A DNA stretch of 64,000 bases from assembly GCA_025890175.1 (NCBI GenBank), contig JANPYM010000004.1, positions 1,123,134-1,187,133 on the forward strand. Direction: 5' to 3'. The notes under the pieces were generated by a model that worked only from the letters and a program-made list of their open reading frames with translations, made no database searches and was not told where the DNA came from. Both the position numbers and the translations under genes were made by a program. The DNA is from Ciborinia camelliae. Taxonomy: Eukaryota > Ascomycota > Leotiomycetes > Helotiales > Sclerotiniaceae. Positions within the stretch are counted from its first letter, which is position 1, and each line of letters begins with the position of its first letter. Of this stretch, positions 24,044-36,268 are shown in pieces.

Positions 24044-25561
24044 GATCCACAGTCAAGCTCTTCTGCTGCTTGGAAAGCAGTTCGCACACAATTGACCGAT
24101 AATATGAAGTTCTATTCCATCAGAGCAGATCAATGATGTCTTTTGTAGAGCTAAATGAGGAAACCGAGGTCGGCAACATGAGGATATTTAGGCACAATCC
24201 AAGATTTGATAACCCAAAAATGGAACCCGCAAGAAACTAGAATGCTTTATGGGATGATGTCTAATAAAAAGTTGCTCCCTCGAATCATCGAATCATAGTA
24301 GAAATAAGTTTCCTTTCAACAAGATCAGATCTCGTTTAGTAAATTCCAACATCAGATTTGAATAATGTTCATAACCTCAAGTTGTCGATGAACGTAAAGT
24401 TAATTTTCCCCACAAATTCTGAGCATATGAGATACGGGACAGGAGTACTGTATAACCTTGGCAGCTTGGCTAGACAGGGGCGTCCGTGGCCCACACTTCT
24501 AAAAAGACGGGAACCTCGTAAGCTAGCCTTAATAATAAGGCGAGAAAGATGGGTACCTACCTCCAGCTACCTACCTCCCTACCTCTAATTGGAATGGAAG
24601 GCTCCTTCAATATCTATCAATCCTTCATCTTCATCTTCAACCCAAAACTAATTACACTTCTAAATTGTAATCTCGGCAGAAACAATAAAAAGTTTAGTTA
24701 GTCATGACGGGAATGTTCGAAACACCTCTACGTATGGAATAAGTAGATAGGTAGGTAGGTAGGTAATGTTAAATAGTAAGCTTACCATCCAGTACCTCCT
24801 ACCCGAACCTACCTGGTATTAGTGTAGAAGTCCATGATATTCTTAGGATTAGCATGAGGCTGAGAATCTGAGATCTTCTCATCAGCAGAAGTCTTAAGTC
24901 TTGTTATCGTCCTATGCCTACCATCTTCTATTCTATAGTATTGTACACAGCATACACCTAAGGTAGGTAGGCAGGTATTCAAACACAATAAAAACTATCA
25001 CCAAGTTGCACCAAGTTGCACTAAGTTTCACAAACCTCTCTCCCCAAGCCCATCTCCTGCAAGTAAGAAGCCGAGTATAACTACTAGGTACGTAGTAGCC
25101 ATCAGGGGCCAAGAAATTTCAAAAGTAACCTTGGAACGCCATGAATCATTGGCCCCCTAATCCTTCGTTCCTTCGTTCCTTCGTTATATGCACCAATCCC
25201 AGCCCCCTACTGCCAGTGAGAACGAGGCATTGCTTTCAGCCTTACTCCCCATTTCCAACACTTACAATCTTTTTATAACTCTTCCTTTGTATGAGAATGA
25301 TGAATCGTGGTAGTCCGGTGGAGATTTTCTTTGCATCAGCCATGTTGCATCTGCTGGTGAGTTTGGCGCAATGCTTGTATGGTAAAGTTACGAAGACCTC
25401 AAATATGACCTGTGGTCCACTGTCTTCGGTTTTTTATTGCTCTTGGTCAAGACGTTTTCTTCGTGCTAATCGGTTTCCGTTGTTTTCAATCATTCGTTGA
25501 CATTTCTTTCCGTAACTTTACATACAATTTGGAATCCAATTCACAACTCACAAATAACGCC
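24044..25561. other. Divergent intergenic region
   Basis: This region lies between the PP2C gene (minus) and the PLAC8 gene (plus). Tracts include TAGGTAGGTAGGTAGG (about 24745-24767), CACCAAGTTGCA repeats near 25000-25025 and CCTTCGTT repeats (about 25160-25185). Short open frames (24358-24588, 25291-25500) show no domain. Likely leader sequence of the PLAC8 gene occupies the last few hundred bases. Confidence 0.5.
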
Positions 25562-26140
25562 ATGCCTACCGCATACAAGAATTCCTTCTGGGCCTGCTGC
25601 AGCCCTTTCGATCTTTGTATGTACCCCAACTCCAGTCCTCCTTCCTATTCAACGTTACTACTAACGATCCCATCTAGGCATCAAAGCATGCTGCTGTCCC
25701 TGCTTCGTCTCCGGTCGCAACCATCACCGCATCGAACATGGCAATGATGATGACTACTCTACTTGTAACGGCTGGTGCTGCGGATGGTACGGTCTCGCTG
25801 CCGTCGGAGGGTTCTCATTCGTATTGCAAATGCTGGATCGTCAGAAGATGCAAAAACAACATGGTCTGTTCTCTTTCTCTTCTTTTCTTCCATCCTCCCT
25901 TCACTTCTTCCACCATTTCTAATCATCTCTGTCTCTAACCAATCAATACTAACCACCACCACAGGCCTCGTAGGGAACGCTTGCACTGGGTGCATGGGAT
26001 CATGCTGCTGTGCCTGCTGCGAATTGATGCAGACCAGCAAAGAACTCGATTATATTCTCCTTGAGAAGAATGCTGGTGCCAAGGGATATCAGCCGCAGTC
26101 AGAAATGGTTGCCGGTCCTCAGCCCGGGGCTTCTCATTGA
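25562..26140 (+). CDS. PLAC8-family cysteine-rich protein
   Basis: Exons 25562-25616, 25678-25863 and 25965-26140 give 138 residues; intron 1 has a textbook CTACTAAC branch point. The protein opens MPTAYKNSFWACCSPFDLC, then KACCCPCFVSGRNHHRIE, CNGWCCGWYG, a hydrophobic stretch (LAAVGGFSFVLQML) and GNACTGCMGSCCCACCELMQ. This arrangement of Cys clusters with a central hydrophobic segment fits the PLAC8/DUF614 family. Members in plants and fungi affect cell size, cadmium resistance or Ca2+ influx at the plasma membrane; which applies here is unknown. The tail (LEKNAGAKGYQPQSE) is hydrophilic. The protein is small but the phases and Cys pattern make the model firm. Confidence 0.87.
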
Positions 26141-26612
26141 AGTGCATGGTTTGTGTGACGAGTGAAAGTTGACAATGATTTTCCGAGAGGTCCTTTTGGG
26201 TCGGCGTGCTGTTTGGGTTAGACTGCTTTAGGGATAGGGCAGATGGGTGCTATTTAGGGTAGATGTGGAGTTTGTTTATACCATTAATTTTACTATGTTG
26301 GAGTCCAAACTTGCCTTCTATGGATCCATGGTTGTTGGTCAGAACCGTAATTTGAATGGAAGACTAACTGAGACTCATAATCAATACGACAGATATAGAT
26401 GCGATAGAAACCATAGGATAGAAATGAGTCTGTATGTATAGGATAATTCTAATTGCGACCAGGCCGAAAAGTCTCAAACACAAGAAATAGGGGGTAATTA
26501 AGTACCATGAAGTCTCGATACACCTAAAAGAGTGAGGGAGGTTACCACAAACGCCAGCTACCAGTTGTTCCAAACCATGCAATTCTCCTGACGCTGACAT
26601 ATACAGACAAAA
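26141..26612. other. Convergent intergenic region
   Basis: 3' flanks of the PLAC8 and TLC-domain genes. Nothing else recognisable. Confidence 0.45.
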
Positions 26613-27763
26613 CTATGAGACGGCCGCAATGGGTTCATCGTCATCATCCAATGCTTTCCGTCTACGAACCTCGTTCTGTTCAACGCCAATCTTGGTCTTG
26701 CCATTAGCACCCGTGCTCTTCGTGGCAATAGCTTTATCCTTTTGTCTGCCTTCCTTGGCTGGCTGGAACCTTTTTCTAACGGCCTCGATCATCTTTCCAA
26801 ACCAGTAGAAATTCAAAGTGTTGAGCACAAGATTACTTCCGAGGTATGTGAACCCTAACCAGAGTGGAATAAACTCATCGGCAGCAGCAAAACGCATAAT
26901 ATCATTCTGAACAGGGGCCGCGCTATGACCTGCTGCGGCATTGAGTGCAGAAGCGGTGCCGTTGGTGAGAGCATCAATATTGATTGAAGCAGAACTTGAA
27001 GGCTGATTGTGCAACGACTTCCATACATCTTGGTAAACCCGAATCGACTGATATGTTCCCCACACAAGTCGGCAGCAGAAGAAGGTAAAAAGGAGAGCAA
27101 TTCCATTATAAAGTTGGGGCTTAGATCCAGTCATATCGAGTTTGTCGAAGAACCAATGAAAGTTCAAAAAGGGTGAGGAGAGCTCATAAAGGATAAATGT
27201 GCACCCATAGAAATTGACGAACGGTCTCTGTAGAATAACTATTAGCATTGTTTTATTTCACAGGAACTACAAACACTCACAAAACCAAAGGAGAAAACCA
27301 AGAGAGCACTAGTTGCGTGTGCCAACATTCCTATCCCAAAGACTCTAAGATTCTGCAGGGTGATCATCAAGTCCCAAAGAAAGTAGCCGGTTGCCAGGCC
27401 TTGAATCATGCCAGAGGCTCCAGTATATCCATGAACACGTTCCTGAGCCGTCATATTCTTGCGCTCTTCATCTACAAACATAACCCATAGGGCAAGGGCG
27501 TTGATAAGAGAACTCTGGCATAGTGAGACCACATGTACATCCCAGTTGAGCTTTTGTTTTGCCGTGAATTTGGAGTACTTCTCGGGGAAAAGGCGCACGG
27601 AAACCTGAGGTGCGACGACTTTGTTGATGAAAGTATACGCGAGGAACGACCCGAGAACTTCATGAATATGGAGAGGTAGAGTGGTTAGGTGGAAATAGTC
27701 AGCAAAAGGCTGAACGGCCTGGCTAAGCCATTGGGATGGTGGGATAGGGAATGGATCATGCAT
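26613..27763 (-). CDS. TLC-domain (TRAM/LAG1/CLN8) membrane protein
   Basis: Exons 27281-27763 and 26613-27227, joined phase 0 by a 53-nt intron, give 365 residues. Several transmembrane segments are visible: HEVLGSFLAYTFINKVV, VSLCQSSLINALALWVMFV, GLATGYFLWDLMITLQN, MLAHATSALLVFSFGF, YNGIALLFTFFCCRLVWGTY and a late one (LWLGFTYLGSNLVLNTLNFY). The FLWDLMITLQN and HATSALLVF segments and ELSSPFLNFHWFFDKL match the TLC-domain pattern. A Lys/Arg-rich cytosolic tail (KRFQPAKEGRQKDKA, EVRRRKALDDDDEP) ends the protein. Close ascomycete relatives are usually annotated only as TLC-domain proteins; the lipid-sensing or ceramide-related role is family-level inference. It does not show the LAG1 catalytic HH motif clearly. 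Confidence 0.85.
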
Positions 27764-28422
27764 CTCAGAAAGGATGTTGAATATAGGGAATATATAAGAA
27801 GGACTAGAAGACGTATATCTTCTTGTCGTAACACACCGAGTGCGTTTAGGAGAGAATATGACTCCCCTTGATAAAATGCGGGAGGTCGAGATATTTATGT
27901 ATGTACAATGAAGTAGGAGGTATGTACTGCTGTAAGTTGTAACGACCTACCGAGGTGTCAAATATCGTCAAGGTTCCACTTTCCTGTCCCAACAAATCGA
28001 AGACGTAACATTGCGCTGTTGGAGCTGGAGTAACCAATTAGAGTTAGAGTTAGATCTAAGGATTTTTAACCGAATAGATAAGTGGGGCAGGGGTGATGTG
28101 TATGATATCAATCAAATCAGTGAATTGAACGGATTGTATCAAATTTGCCCAAGATCATTCAAAAAAAAAATTATATTTTGACATTTATTACATACAGCTT
28201 CGTATTATTGTTACAAAATAGGCTAATCGTACTAATAAACTTGGTGAATCATCCTTTTGTATGGATGATTTGCTTGTGTTCATATTTAATCTGCTGAGTT
28301 CCTGTCCTGATTCCGATAACTGAAACTATCTCCAGAAATGTCTTGCATGGCTGCACGTGAATCAAATGAATGATAGAACTGCCACGTGGGGGTTGACATA
28401 CACATGATATGATCCCGTGCTA
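27764..28422. other. Intergenic region between two minus-strand genes
   Basis: Promoter side of the TLC gene and 3' flank of the amidohydrolase. It includes a short poly-A run near 28162 and AT-rich sequence. No gene seen. Confidence 0.45.
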
Positions 28423-29998
28423 TCATGGAGAACTGACTTCTCTTCCTTCGAAGATAGTCGTTCGTTCAACGCCTGCATCACACACGAGCTCCTGGATCGA
28501 CTTTCTAGCCCTAAAGTTCTGGGGTCCATTTGTACCGAAAATGACAAAATTCGCAGGACTTCCAAAGTCGATTTCAACGTGGCGCTTAATATCAAGGCCA
28601 ATCGCTGCTCTTGCTCTTGTAGATACACATGCCTGGGTGATTCGATTTAGTAGTATGCTAAATGCTGGACGGCCGAGATAAACTTACCAATAAGATCTCA
28701 GCGTCTTCCTTTGTGCCTGCTTGATAAATTCCCACACCTAGACTTGTAAGACTCATAGGGTCACAGTTACCATAGGGAGTAAAGGCATTGCCAACATTAT
28801 TAATTCCTATGGCTGCATTGAAGTCATATTTATTGATCATTTCAATGACTTGAAGTGTGCCCCTAACTCTGCTACTCCCACCGGTGGCTTTATCGGGGCG
28901 GCCCATCATGAATAAATCCGATGTAGGTAGTCCGACAAATGAGACAGGTAGATCGCCAATCTCGCGACGAAGGTTCTGCCAGGCATTGTCGTCGAAAAGC
29001 GTAAGTCGAGTGCAATGGCCAAGCACAACTGTTCGAAAGCTTAAGTCTTTGTAACCTCCGTAAGTCGGCCACTGAGCTCTATGGAGTCTTTCGATTACTG
29101 AATGGACTGCAGGTTTTTGGTCTGCATCTAGATTGTAGTCGAGGTGGAAGTCCAAATGTAGCTCGTACAATTTCGCCGTTTCGATAGCCCATTGGATGTT
29201 TTCTTCCTGGAGCGCAAGACTCTCCTCAACGTACGGGGTAGTCCCAATAACCTCGACTCCAGGTTGATTGATTGCCTGCTCAAGCAAATCTATCATTGAT
29301 TGAGATCCATTGGCATGGCTGAAAATCGGGTCCTGGGCGAATACGCAAATCTGAATACGACACTTGTCATAGAATTCCTTTTTCAATGCCAATCCAGCAT
29401 CCAGGCATTTCATTCCAACTCCAACGTCTACTTCGACAAAAGCTCTCATATGAGTGACACCGAATCGGATGCTCTCCTCAATCAGAGCCCTTCCCCTGTC
29501 CATAAGGTCATCATGTTCAAAACGTAACTTGGCTTCACCTAAACACAGCTAGATCTTAGAATGAATAAAGAAAGAAAGAGTTGTGATGTCAAGATCAACT
29601 TGATGATTGAAGAAACATGTAGAGGTACACAGACTGGTCAATTTCATTGCCTCAGAAAAATCGCCCTCCTTGATCTCTAGATCTGCATATCTTGGATGAG
29701 ATAATAGGAAACACTTATCAAGATGTATGTGAGGATGACATAAGCCAGGAACTATAAGTCGATAGTTGTGTTGATCGCCATTATCTGATGGAGGGTTGTC
29801 TAGAGTAGAACTATCTGATACAGAGTGGGTGATTGAGACAATGTCATCTACACCCTTTAAGCAATGAACGTCAAAACATGAGTCTGGAGACCTTCCTGGA
29901 ATGTGAACACCCTTGAAGCTTGAAATTTCATCACTACATTCCGCTCTTAAACGCTCGATACCAGATATGTCTTCAAAAGGCTTGTATCTCTGAGACAT
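28423..29998 (-). CDS. Amidohydrolase (cytosine-deaminase-like metal-dependent hydrolase)
   Basis: Exons 29635-29998, 28688-29538 and 28423-28632 give 474 residues. The metal-binding motif PGLCHPHIHLDKCFLL is at residues 84-99 (His90-x-His92), followed downstream by LHLDFHLDYNLD, VVLGHCTRLTLF and GINNVGNAFTPYGNCDPM, which supply the later His/Asp ligands. HLDK after HxH is characteristic of the cytosine deaminase/isoguanine deaminase branch of the superfamily. The last exon (GLDIKRHVEIDFGSPANFVI) completes the beta-sandwich. The donor of intron 1 (GTCTGT) is non-consensus but the phase and alignment fit. The true substrate cannot be read from sequence. It is transcribed away from COG8 across a 244-bp shared promoter. 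Confidence 0.8.
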
Positions 29999-30242
29999 AC
30001 TGGTGAACCTATTATTTTCGAAGTGTTCTGTAGGTAGGTAGATTTATAGAAGACGATGTGGGGAATTGAGATGGAGACGGAGACTGGTAGTTGAAGATCC
30101 CGCGGTAGCATCCGGGTATTTTTGGAGCTCTTGGAGCTAACGAGCATTAACCATCAATCCCTCCTGCGGCCTGCCATTTTAACTTCAGAATATCTCAATA
30201 ACACCACCAAATATCCTCATTTAGTGTGGAGTTTGCGCCAAT

Positions 30243-31655
30243 ATGTCAGATCCATTATATGAGCTCCTCATTCCATATTTTGAGAAGCCCTCTCCACGAC
30301 CAGCACCACCGTCGACCGATTCTACAACTGCCACCTATCTGAATCGACTCTCTACCCTCCCCCTCTCTTCACTAAATACATCCGAGCCTCAATCGCTTTC
30401 TCAAACCTCCCACTCTCTTCTTTTATCTCTACAGGCTTTGTCCAAACGTTCCCATAAATCAGTTATCGCATCTTCAGACCATTTATCGACCCTCACCACT
30501 ACTCTTCCTACCCTAGCGAAAGCCACCGCAGATTTACGAGATGCTCTTCCCAAACTGGACGATGCAGCTATTCATTTCAGCGAAAATTACAACAATCGAA
30601 TAGAGAATGCCGTCCTCGATCGACGACGTAAAGCTCATTTACTATCACGAAACGTAGACAGGCTTGCAGATGTTCTCGACTTACCCACCCTCCTTTCTAC
30701 CGCGATATCCTCTTCGAACACAACTGCTACAAATACAGCCGGTAGAGAAAATCATACCTTGAATTATGCCTCCGCATTAGATCTCAATGCGCATATAAGA
30801 CGGCTTCACGCATTATACCCTACTTCACCCCTCATAACGAGTGTTTCCTTACAAGCGGAGGAGAAAATGCAGTCTATGGCCACGAATCTTATATACTCTT
30901 TGCGGCAACCCTCTCTTAAGCTTGCAGCTGCTATGCGTACGATTTCTTGGCTACGGCGTGTTTCTCCCGAGCTCGATCCTTCCACATCCACATCCAGCTC
31001 CACACAAACCCGTGAAGGGGCATTAGGCTCCTTATTCCTCGTCTGTCGCCTTGCCAGTCTTACAGGCATGCTTAATGCACTCAGTCCTTTACGGGATCTC
31101 GCTGATCAGGAATCATTGCGGCTGATAGCATCATCCGGGAAGACAGGAGGGAACAAATTCGAAGCTGGGCAGCAGACAGAGAAGTATCTAAAGCGCTACA
31201 TCGAGATATTCCGAGAGCAGAGTTTTGCAATTATTTCTATGTTCCGCTCTATATTTCCACCGCCAACAGCTCCGGTCACAATAGAGGGGTTTAAGGACAG
31301 TACGGATGAAAAAGAATATAATGATTTACTGGGGCCGTTACCAAGTGCCCTGGCCACTTTTCCTCTTCAGTTGGTGGGGATGTTGGAGGAGACTCTAACA
31401 ACATACCTACCCAATGTGAGGGACAAAAGTGGTAGAGACAGTTTGCTCACTCAAGTTCTTTACTGTGCCGGTAGTTTGGGGCGATTAGGAGGGGACTTCA
31501 GCCTCGTGCTTGCGGGTATGGGAAGTAAAGTCGAGCAGGAAGAATTAGACGAGGAAGATTCTGATGATAACAATGAGGAATGGGCAGATGTCATCAAAAA
31601 GCATAGAGTTTTGGCCGGTAAGCTAGAATCTATGGTGGGATCCAGAGGGGAATGA
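30243..31655 (+). CDS. COG8: Conserved oligomeric Golgi complex subunit 8 (Dor1 family)
   Basis: A single-exon gene of 470 residues. The helical order matches COG8: LSLQALSKRSHKSVIASSDH, then ENAVLDRRRKAHLLSRNVDR and LADVLDLPTLL, ALDLNAHIRRLHALYPTSPL, EEKMQSMATNLIYSLRQPSL and AAAMRTISWLRRV, then TEKYLKRYIEIFREQSFAII and SMFRSIFPPP. These correspond in order to the human COG8 segments around its Arg/Leu repeat, the AAYVRRLE region and the HLFDIITQYRAIF region. COG8 bridges the two lobes of the COG tether used in retrograde intra-Golgi transport. The C-terminal EEDSDDNNEEWADVIKKH is acidic. I considered COG5, but the order and motifs favour COG8. Confidence 0.88.
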   Translation: MSDPLYELLIPYFEKPSPRPAPPSTDSTTATYLNRLSTLPLSSLNTSEPQSLSQTSHSLLLSLQALSKRSHKSVIASSDHLSTLTTTLPTLAKATADLRDALPKLDDAAIHFSENYNNRIENAVLDRRRKAHLLSRNVDRLADVLDLPTLLSTAISSSNTTATNTAGRENHTLNYASALDLNAHIRRLHALYPTSPLITSVSLQAEEKMQSMATNLIYSLRQPSLKLAAAMRTISWLRRVSPELDPSTSTSSSTQTREGALGSLFLVCRLASLTGMLNALSPLRDLADQESLRLIASSGKTGGNKFEAGQQTEKYLKRYIEIFREQSFAIISMFRSIFPPPTAPVTIEGFKDSTDEKEYNDLLGPLPSALATFPLQLVGMLEETLTTYLPNVRDKSGRDSLLTQVLYCAGSLGRLGGDFSLVLAGMGSKVEQEELDEEDSDDNNEEWADVIKKHRVLAGKLESMVGSRGE

Positions 31656-32650
31656 AGACCATGAGATATGGCTCAAGAAGGCAGTTAGAACGGGTTTATG
31701 ATTGTATAATATTCTCCAAGATACCCAAGCAGATTTAAAATGTAGCCTTTAGTAACACCATAATGTACCATATTCATCAAACCAGTACCCAGATATCTCC
31801 AGATTAAAACAAATGTCTACGACTCCTTAAGTAGTCTGGACCGAAATCCACTCTAAGCATGGTCTTGGCCAATAAGAGAATCCCTGATTCAAATCCCTCA
31901 ACTCTAAACAATCAAAATTCCATGCTTACCCTCTTTCATCTTTCCGATTGCTCAAAGTTTAAGCAATGTATACCTCGCTCAGAGATAATTCCTCGATGGA
32001 ATGTATATCAGTTCACCCATATACCTCAACTCAAATAAATCTCGAGAACCCAGATACCGGTTCTCTGTTTTTGGGCAAGCGTATATTCTTATCAATAGAC
32101 ACCCATCTGAATTGGGCATCATGAATGATATGGATCAGAATAACAACCTGCATTGAGAGATTTCTCATACGCGGCATATATTTTCAATGAAAATATCGGG
32201 AAACAACGTTAACAACACATTCCAGCTAGTTATTTGCGAGTAAGAGCTCACATCTCGACAATGTTGATGATCCATTCGAAACTTCGAAAGTCGAGAGGGG
32301 ACTCACACTTACATGAACAACAACGAGAAGAACACCGGTATAGACCCAGGAACGCGAAAATAAATTGCCAGATGACAAAGCTAAACATTGGATATTACTA
32401 CTTACATGCATCTTTCGAACATCTTTTAGAAAAAGTTTTTTCTGCCACCCACATCTTCAACACAAGCATGACATGTATTTCTTATCATGGTATATCTTAT
32501 CATCTCTGACTTTCTTTATTCATTGTATTACTATAATCTCCAAGCTTAATCGGTTGGTGCAAGAGTTTGCATTCGAAAACTTAGCTAATGCAACCAAATC
32601 CGAACTCCGCATGATGTGGTTTTTTCATTTTCCCAGGACAGTCTGACCAT
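31656..32650. other. Convergent intergenic region
   Basis: About 1 kb between COG8 and FTR1, both ending here. No repeats or domains; open frames are short and unlike known proteins. Confidence 0.45.
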
Positions 32651-34000
32651 TCAACCCGAGATAGTATGCACAGGTCTCTCTGTTACAATGTCCATGCCCT
32701 TCTCGGGGTCCTTGGCCATGGATGATGAGGTTCCGCTGCTATTTCTCGCATGTTGTTGTTCATCGCTCAGATTGACTTCTCCGTCCTTGTAAATGGCACG
32801 TTGTTTAATGTTTGCGATATTGTCCTTAACGGCTGTAACGGGTGCGAGATAAGGCTTGAGGGCTGGAGCAAATGGAAGATGACCCTTCACCTCCTTGTAT
32901 CTCATCGCGAGGAACCCAAGAATGACTACGAGCCAGTAGAGATTATAAGAGATGACAGAGCCGTAGGTTGCAGAGTTTTGCCATCCAAGAATAGCATTGA
33001 AAATACCCCTGAATTTATTAGCAGATTGAATAAAATGTAGGTGTAAATGTGCTTACCATCCGCCGCCTCCGTTGAGCTCGGGGTTACCAAAGTTGACGTG
33101 CCACACACTTTGTCTGATGTCATAAGAACCCGGTCCTGCTCCAGTTTCTGCTGCATCACCTCCGGTGGCATTGTTCCAATCTTGTGCCTGAAAGTACCAG
33201 ACTGCTCTTGAGAAAAGACCGGCGGCTACAAGATATAGGAGACATGTTGATATGACCAAAAAGAATTGAAGTTTCGATGTCGCTCCACCTCTGTATCGTG
33301 TTAGTTCGATCGGGCAAGTTTGGCCAGGGTCACTTACTTGTAGATGAGATATCCTGCCGCCAGTCCAGCCATGAGCCCAACTACGACTGGAAGTGGGATA
33401 CTTACCGCAGGCGTAGAAAAGGAAACACCTGCCACGAAGACGACGGCTTCAAGTCCTTCTCTGAGTACAGTGATGAAGGGGAGAACGAACATGAAGTGCT
33501 TCTCGCCCCATATTTTGAAGTCAAGCCAGCTAGCATACCATCTCTTTTTTCTCCCATCTTCTGATGGCTCCAAGTGTTGGCGAAGTTTGACGGTCCACTT
33601 TTCCTTCATTTTCGACACGCGAAGTAGCGCAGCTCCCATCAAAGTGATAATAATGGCAGCAACAACGGCAAAAGAAGCCTCCCAATAGTACTCGGTAGAG
33701 GACCAAGCATTTTTACCTATTCCATAGAAAGCCCCAATCAAACCACCACCAATAATCAAACAGAGCACAAGTCCTGATAGTGCTCCAGATATGACCTAGG
33801 GGTTGTTTAGCATGGAAGTAGAGGTATCCATAAGATATTCTTACCTGCCAAACGAGCTTCTTGCGCAGTGCAGCATCTTGATCCGAGTTACCCAAACTCT
33901 GCTTGATAAAAGCAAGTAGAACAGAGACGATCACGACTGTCTCCAGAGACTCTCGAAACACGACGAAGAATACCGGCACCGAGAAAACATTGACGGTCAT
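32651..34000 (-). CDS. FTR1: High-affinity iron permease Ftr1
   Basis: Exons 33845-34000, 33338-33795, 33057-33290 and 32651-33008 give 401 residues. Start [16 protein letters not shown] matches the family N-terminus; the upstream in-frame extension has no ATG. Both iron-binding REXXE motifs are present: [11 protein letters not shown] in the first transmembrane segment and [14 protein letters not shown] in the fourth. About seven membrane spans, with an extracellular Gly-rich loop ([18 protein letters not shown]) before the last one. The cytosolic tail holds [19 protein letters not shown]. Ftr1 passes Fe3+ made by the ferroxidase Fet3 into the cell. It is divergent to the FET3 gene, the classic fungal arrangement, and its upstream region carries SRE-type GATA sites, so repression by iron is expected. 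Confidence 0.96.
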
Positions 34001-34188
34001 TTTGACTAAGGTCTGCTTTTCGCAGATGGGATTGTACAATGTAAAGTTGCAATTGCCACACTGCAACAAATGGAGAGAAAGTTAACTCTTAAGAAAAGAA
34101 GATAAGAGCGATCGATGAGTTTCGGGAGTATTGTGCCGCGGATCCAGTTGTTTTCATGAAATTGAAAGAGGGGAAAAGGCGGTCGAGG

Positions 34189-34197
34189 ATCAGATAA
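34189..34197 (+). promoter_or_regulatory. ATCAGATAA, iron-repressor GATA site (SRE consensus)
   Basis: Exact ATCWGATAA match, 189 bp upstream of the FTR1 start. GATA-type repressors (Urbs1, SreA, Sre1) bind this sequence to silence iron uptake genes when iron is ample. Binding here is inferred. Confidence 0.6.
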
Positions 34198-35321
34198 GAG
34201 GAGACGAGGATCTGATTACAAGTAGACAGTGGGTCAACTAGTGGGAACATCCGATGGTCAAATAAAAGTGAATTTATCCACTTAGTAGCCCGTACCTAGT
34301 AAGTACATCAATCCCTGTTCCCAAAAAAAAAGAAAAAAAGAAACCCCGAGAAAAGTTTTTCCGGCAATTATTAATGATAACAAAATAAGAAGAAAGTGGT
34401 AGTACACTACTAAATCACTAGTAGTAGTAGGGAAGTTATAAATGCAAATCATTTTTGAATATCTAGCCCGTTATCGGCAGGTTGCACATTTTGGAATGAC
34501 ACTCCTGAGGGTTGATTGGTTGATATGGAGAGGATGAAGACACAAATTGTTATATCCTTGATTCATCGATGATCAAAGTCAACGACCACATGCATTAGAA
34601 TTTGAGAAAGGAAAGTCTCATAATTCATTACATAAAGTAGGGAGGGGAAGGGGAGGGGAGGGGAGGAAGAGGGCACTTTGCGAATCCATTAGTTGTAACT
34701 TTTATTAGCACGTCTACTGTAACCTGTTTGTTGATCTACTGTATATCCATATGTATTGTCTACCCGCATGTAGTCTAATAGACTAGGTACTAGGGTACCT
34801 ACCAGTATATACTCGAGATTTTCGAAAGTGGAAATTCAAAAATTCAAATTCAAATTCAAAAGAATCAATCATACTACTGTAGTGTATATCTATCTCTCTG
34901 GATCTGTGTTTTCTCAATGTTTTCTCTATATCTTCTCTATATTTTCTCTATATTTCTCTCTCCTGAAGATAATCTCAACAATAATCTGGATCTTTTCCGC
35001 ATGAAGTTCTATATAAGCTTTCTTTTACTTGGAAAGCTTTTACCGGTACTGCACGACTCGACCCGAGACGTGAGATGGAGACTCGGTAAGAGATGTCAAG
35101 TTGTCAAGTTGTCAACATCCATGCGTGGGGTGGCATAGGGAATATTCTGGACTCGGGAGCTCGGACTAATAAAGGCTTGTATTACAAGGGGTGCTATTAT
35201 CATACTTACTTTATTAGGTATAGTTACCACCTAGGTAAAAACTTACAAGGTAAGGTAATTCACTAGTTGGTAATAAGTCTCATATTCACCAATTTCAATT
35301 ACCTATGAGAAACGGTCTGGC

Positions 35322-35330
35322 TTATCAGAT
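35322..35330 (-). promoter_or_regulatory. ATCTGATAA, iron-repressor GATA site (SRE consensus)
   Basis: Exact ATCWGATAA match on the minus strand, in the middle of the FTR1-FET3 intergenic region. A CCAAT box (35289-35293), the core of CBC/HapX sites, lies 28 bp away. Confidence 0.55.
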
Positions 35331-36246
35331 CATCAAATCAATAACCTAGATAGATTGATAAGATTACAAGATTGTCGGTATCAATTTTAAATTTGAAGAA
35401 TTTTCATGTTGAGAACTTGAGAACTCCGGAATTTGAGTGTGTCCCTTAAAAGCCTTTTTCTCTTTCTTCATGGACTTGTCCTTGACTCCTTGACTCCTTG
35501 GGTTTGGGTTTGGGTTTGGGTTTGGGCTTGAATTGAAGCCTTGAGCACATGCTGTCCTCTCAATGTCCTGTCAAGACTCAAGGCTGACATCCATGATCAA
35601 TGACCACTGATCAATCATCAGTGTCACTACGGTCGTACTGTCATGCCATGATGCTATTGTACCTCCACATATTATTGAGCTGAGTGCCTCCTATCTAGGT
35701 AGGTAGGAGGTACCAGGTAGATATGTATATCAAGGATTTCTTTCTGCAGCTACTGCATTGTACCACAATAATAATCATCTTACAAGTTACAACTTACATG
35801 TTACCACCAAAAACAAACCTCCATGCTCCAAGTTCCAACCAGTAGAAAACCACACTACCACAGTCCACAGTCCACAGTCAACAGTCCAGACTCCACAATC
35901 CACAGTCCACTCCCACACGGGCCATACCACACTCACGGGCCACGGCCCACGACGCCACGCTCCTTCCTATGTAGGCTCAGGTAGGCGACCGTAAGGTACC
36001 AAGATTCCAAGAAGTCATGAAAAGCCAAATTGTCAAGTGCTGAAACGAAAATTGTTGATCTACCCGATTATCATACCATCATTCTGATTATTCTCTGATC
36101 ATTCCTGATCATTTTCATAGAATCACATGAACTGATCTTCTCACGATTTTCTTCCCGTCTCCACTTATTTTCCGCATCTTAATGTTAGAACTTACGAGTA
36201 GACTAGGTACTGTCTGTATGTTACCTACGGAGTGGAGTAGTACATC

Positions 36247-36268
36247 ATGTTACATGTACATGTAACAT
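36247..36268. repeat. 22-bp perfect palindrome in the FTR1-FET3 promoter region
   Basis: The sequence is centred on ACATGT and its two halves are exact reverse complements (half-site ATGTTACATGT). It could form a cruciform or bind a dimeric protein. Function unknown. Confidence 0.5.

Noticed and set aside
35498..35526. TTTGGG tract as an interstitial telomere
   Set aside because: Fungal telomeres are TTAGGG; this lacks the A and is a simple hexamer repeat.
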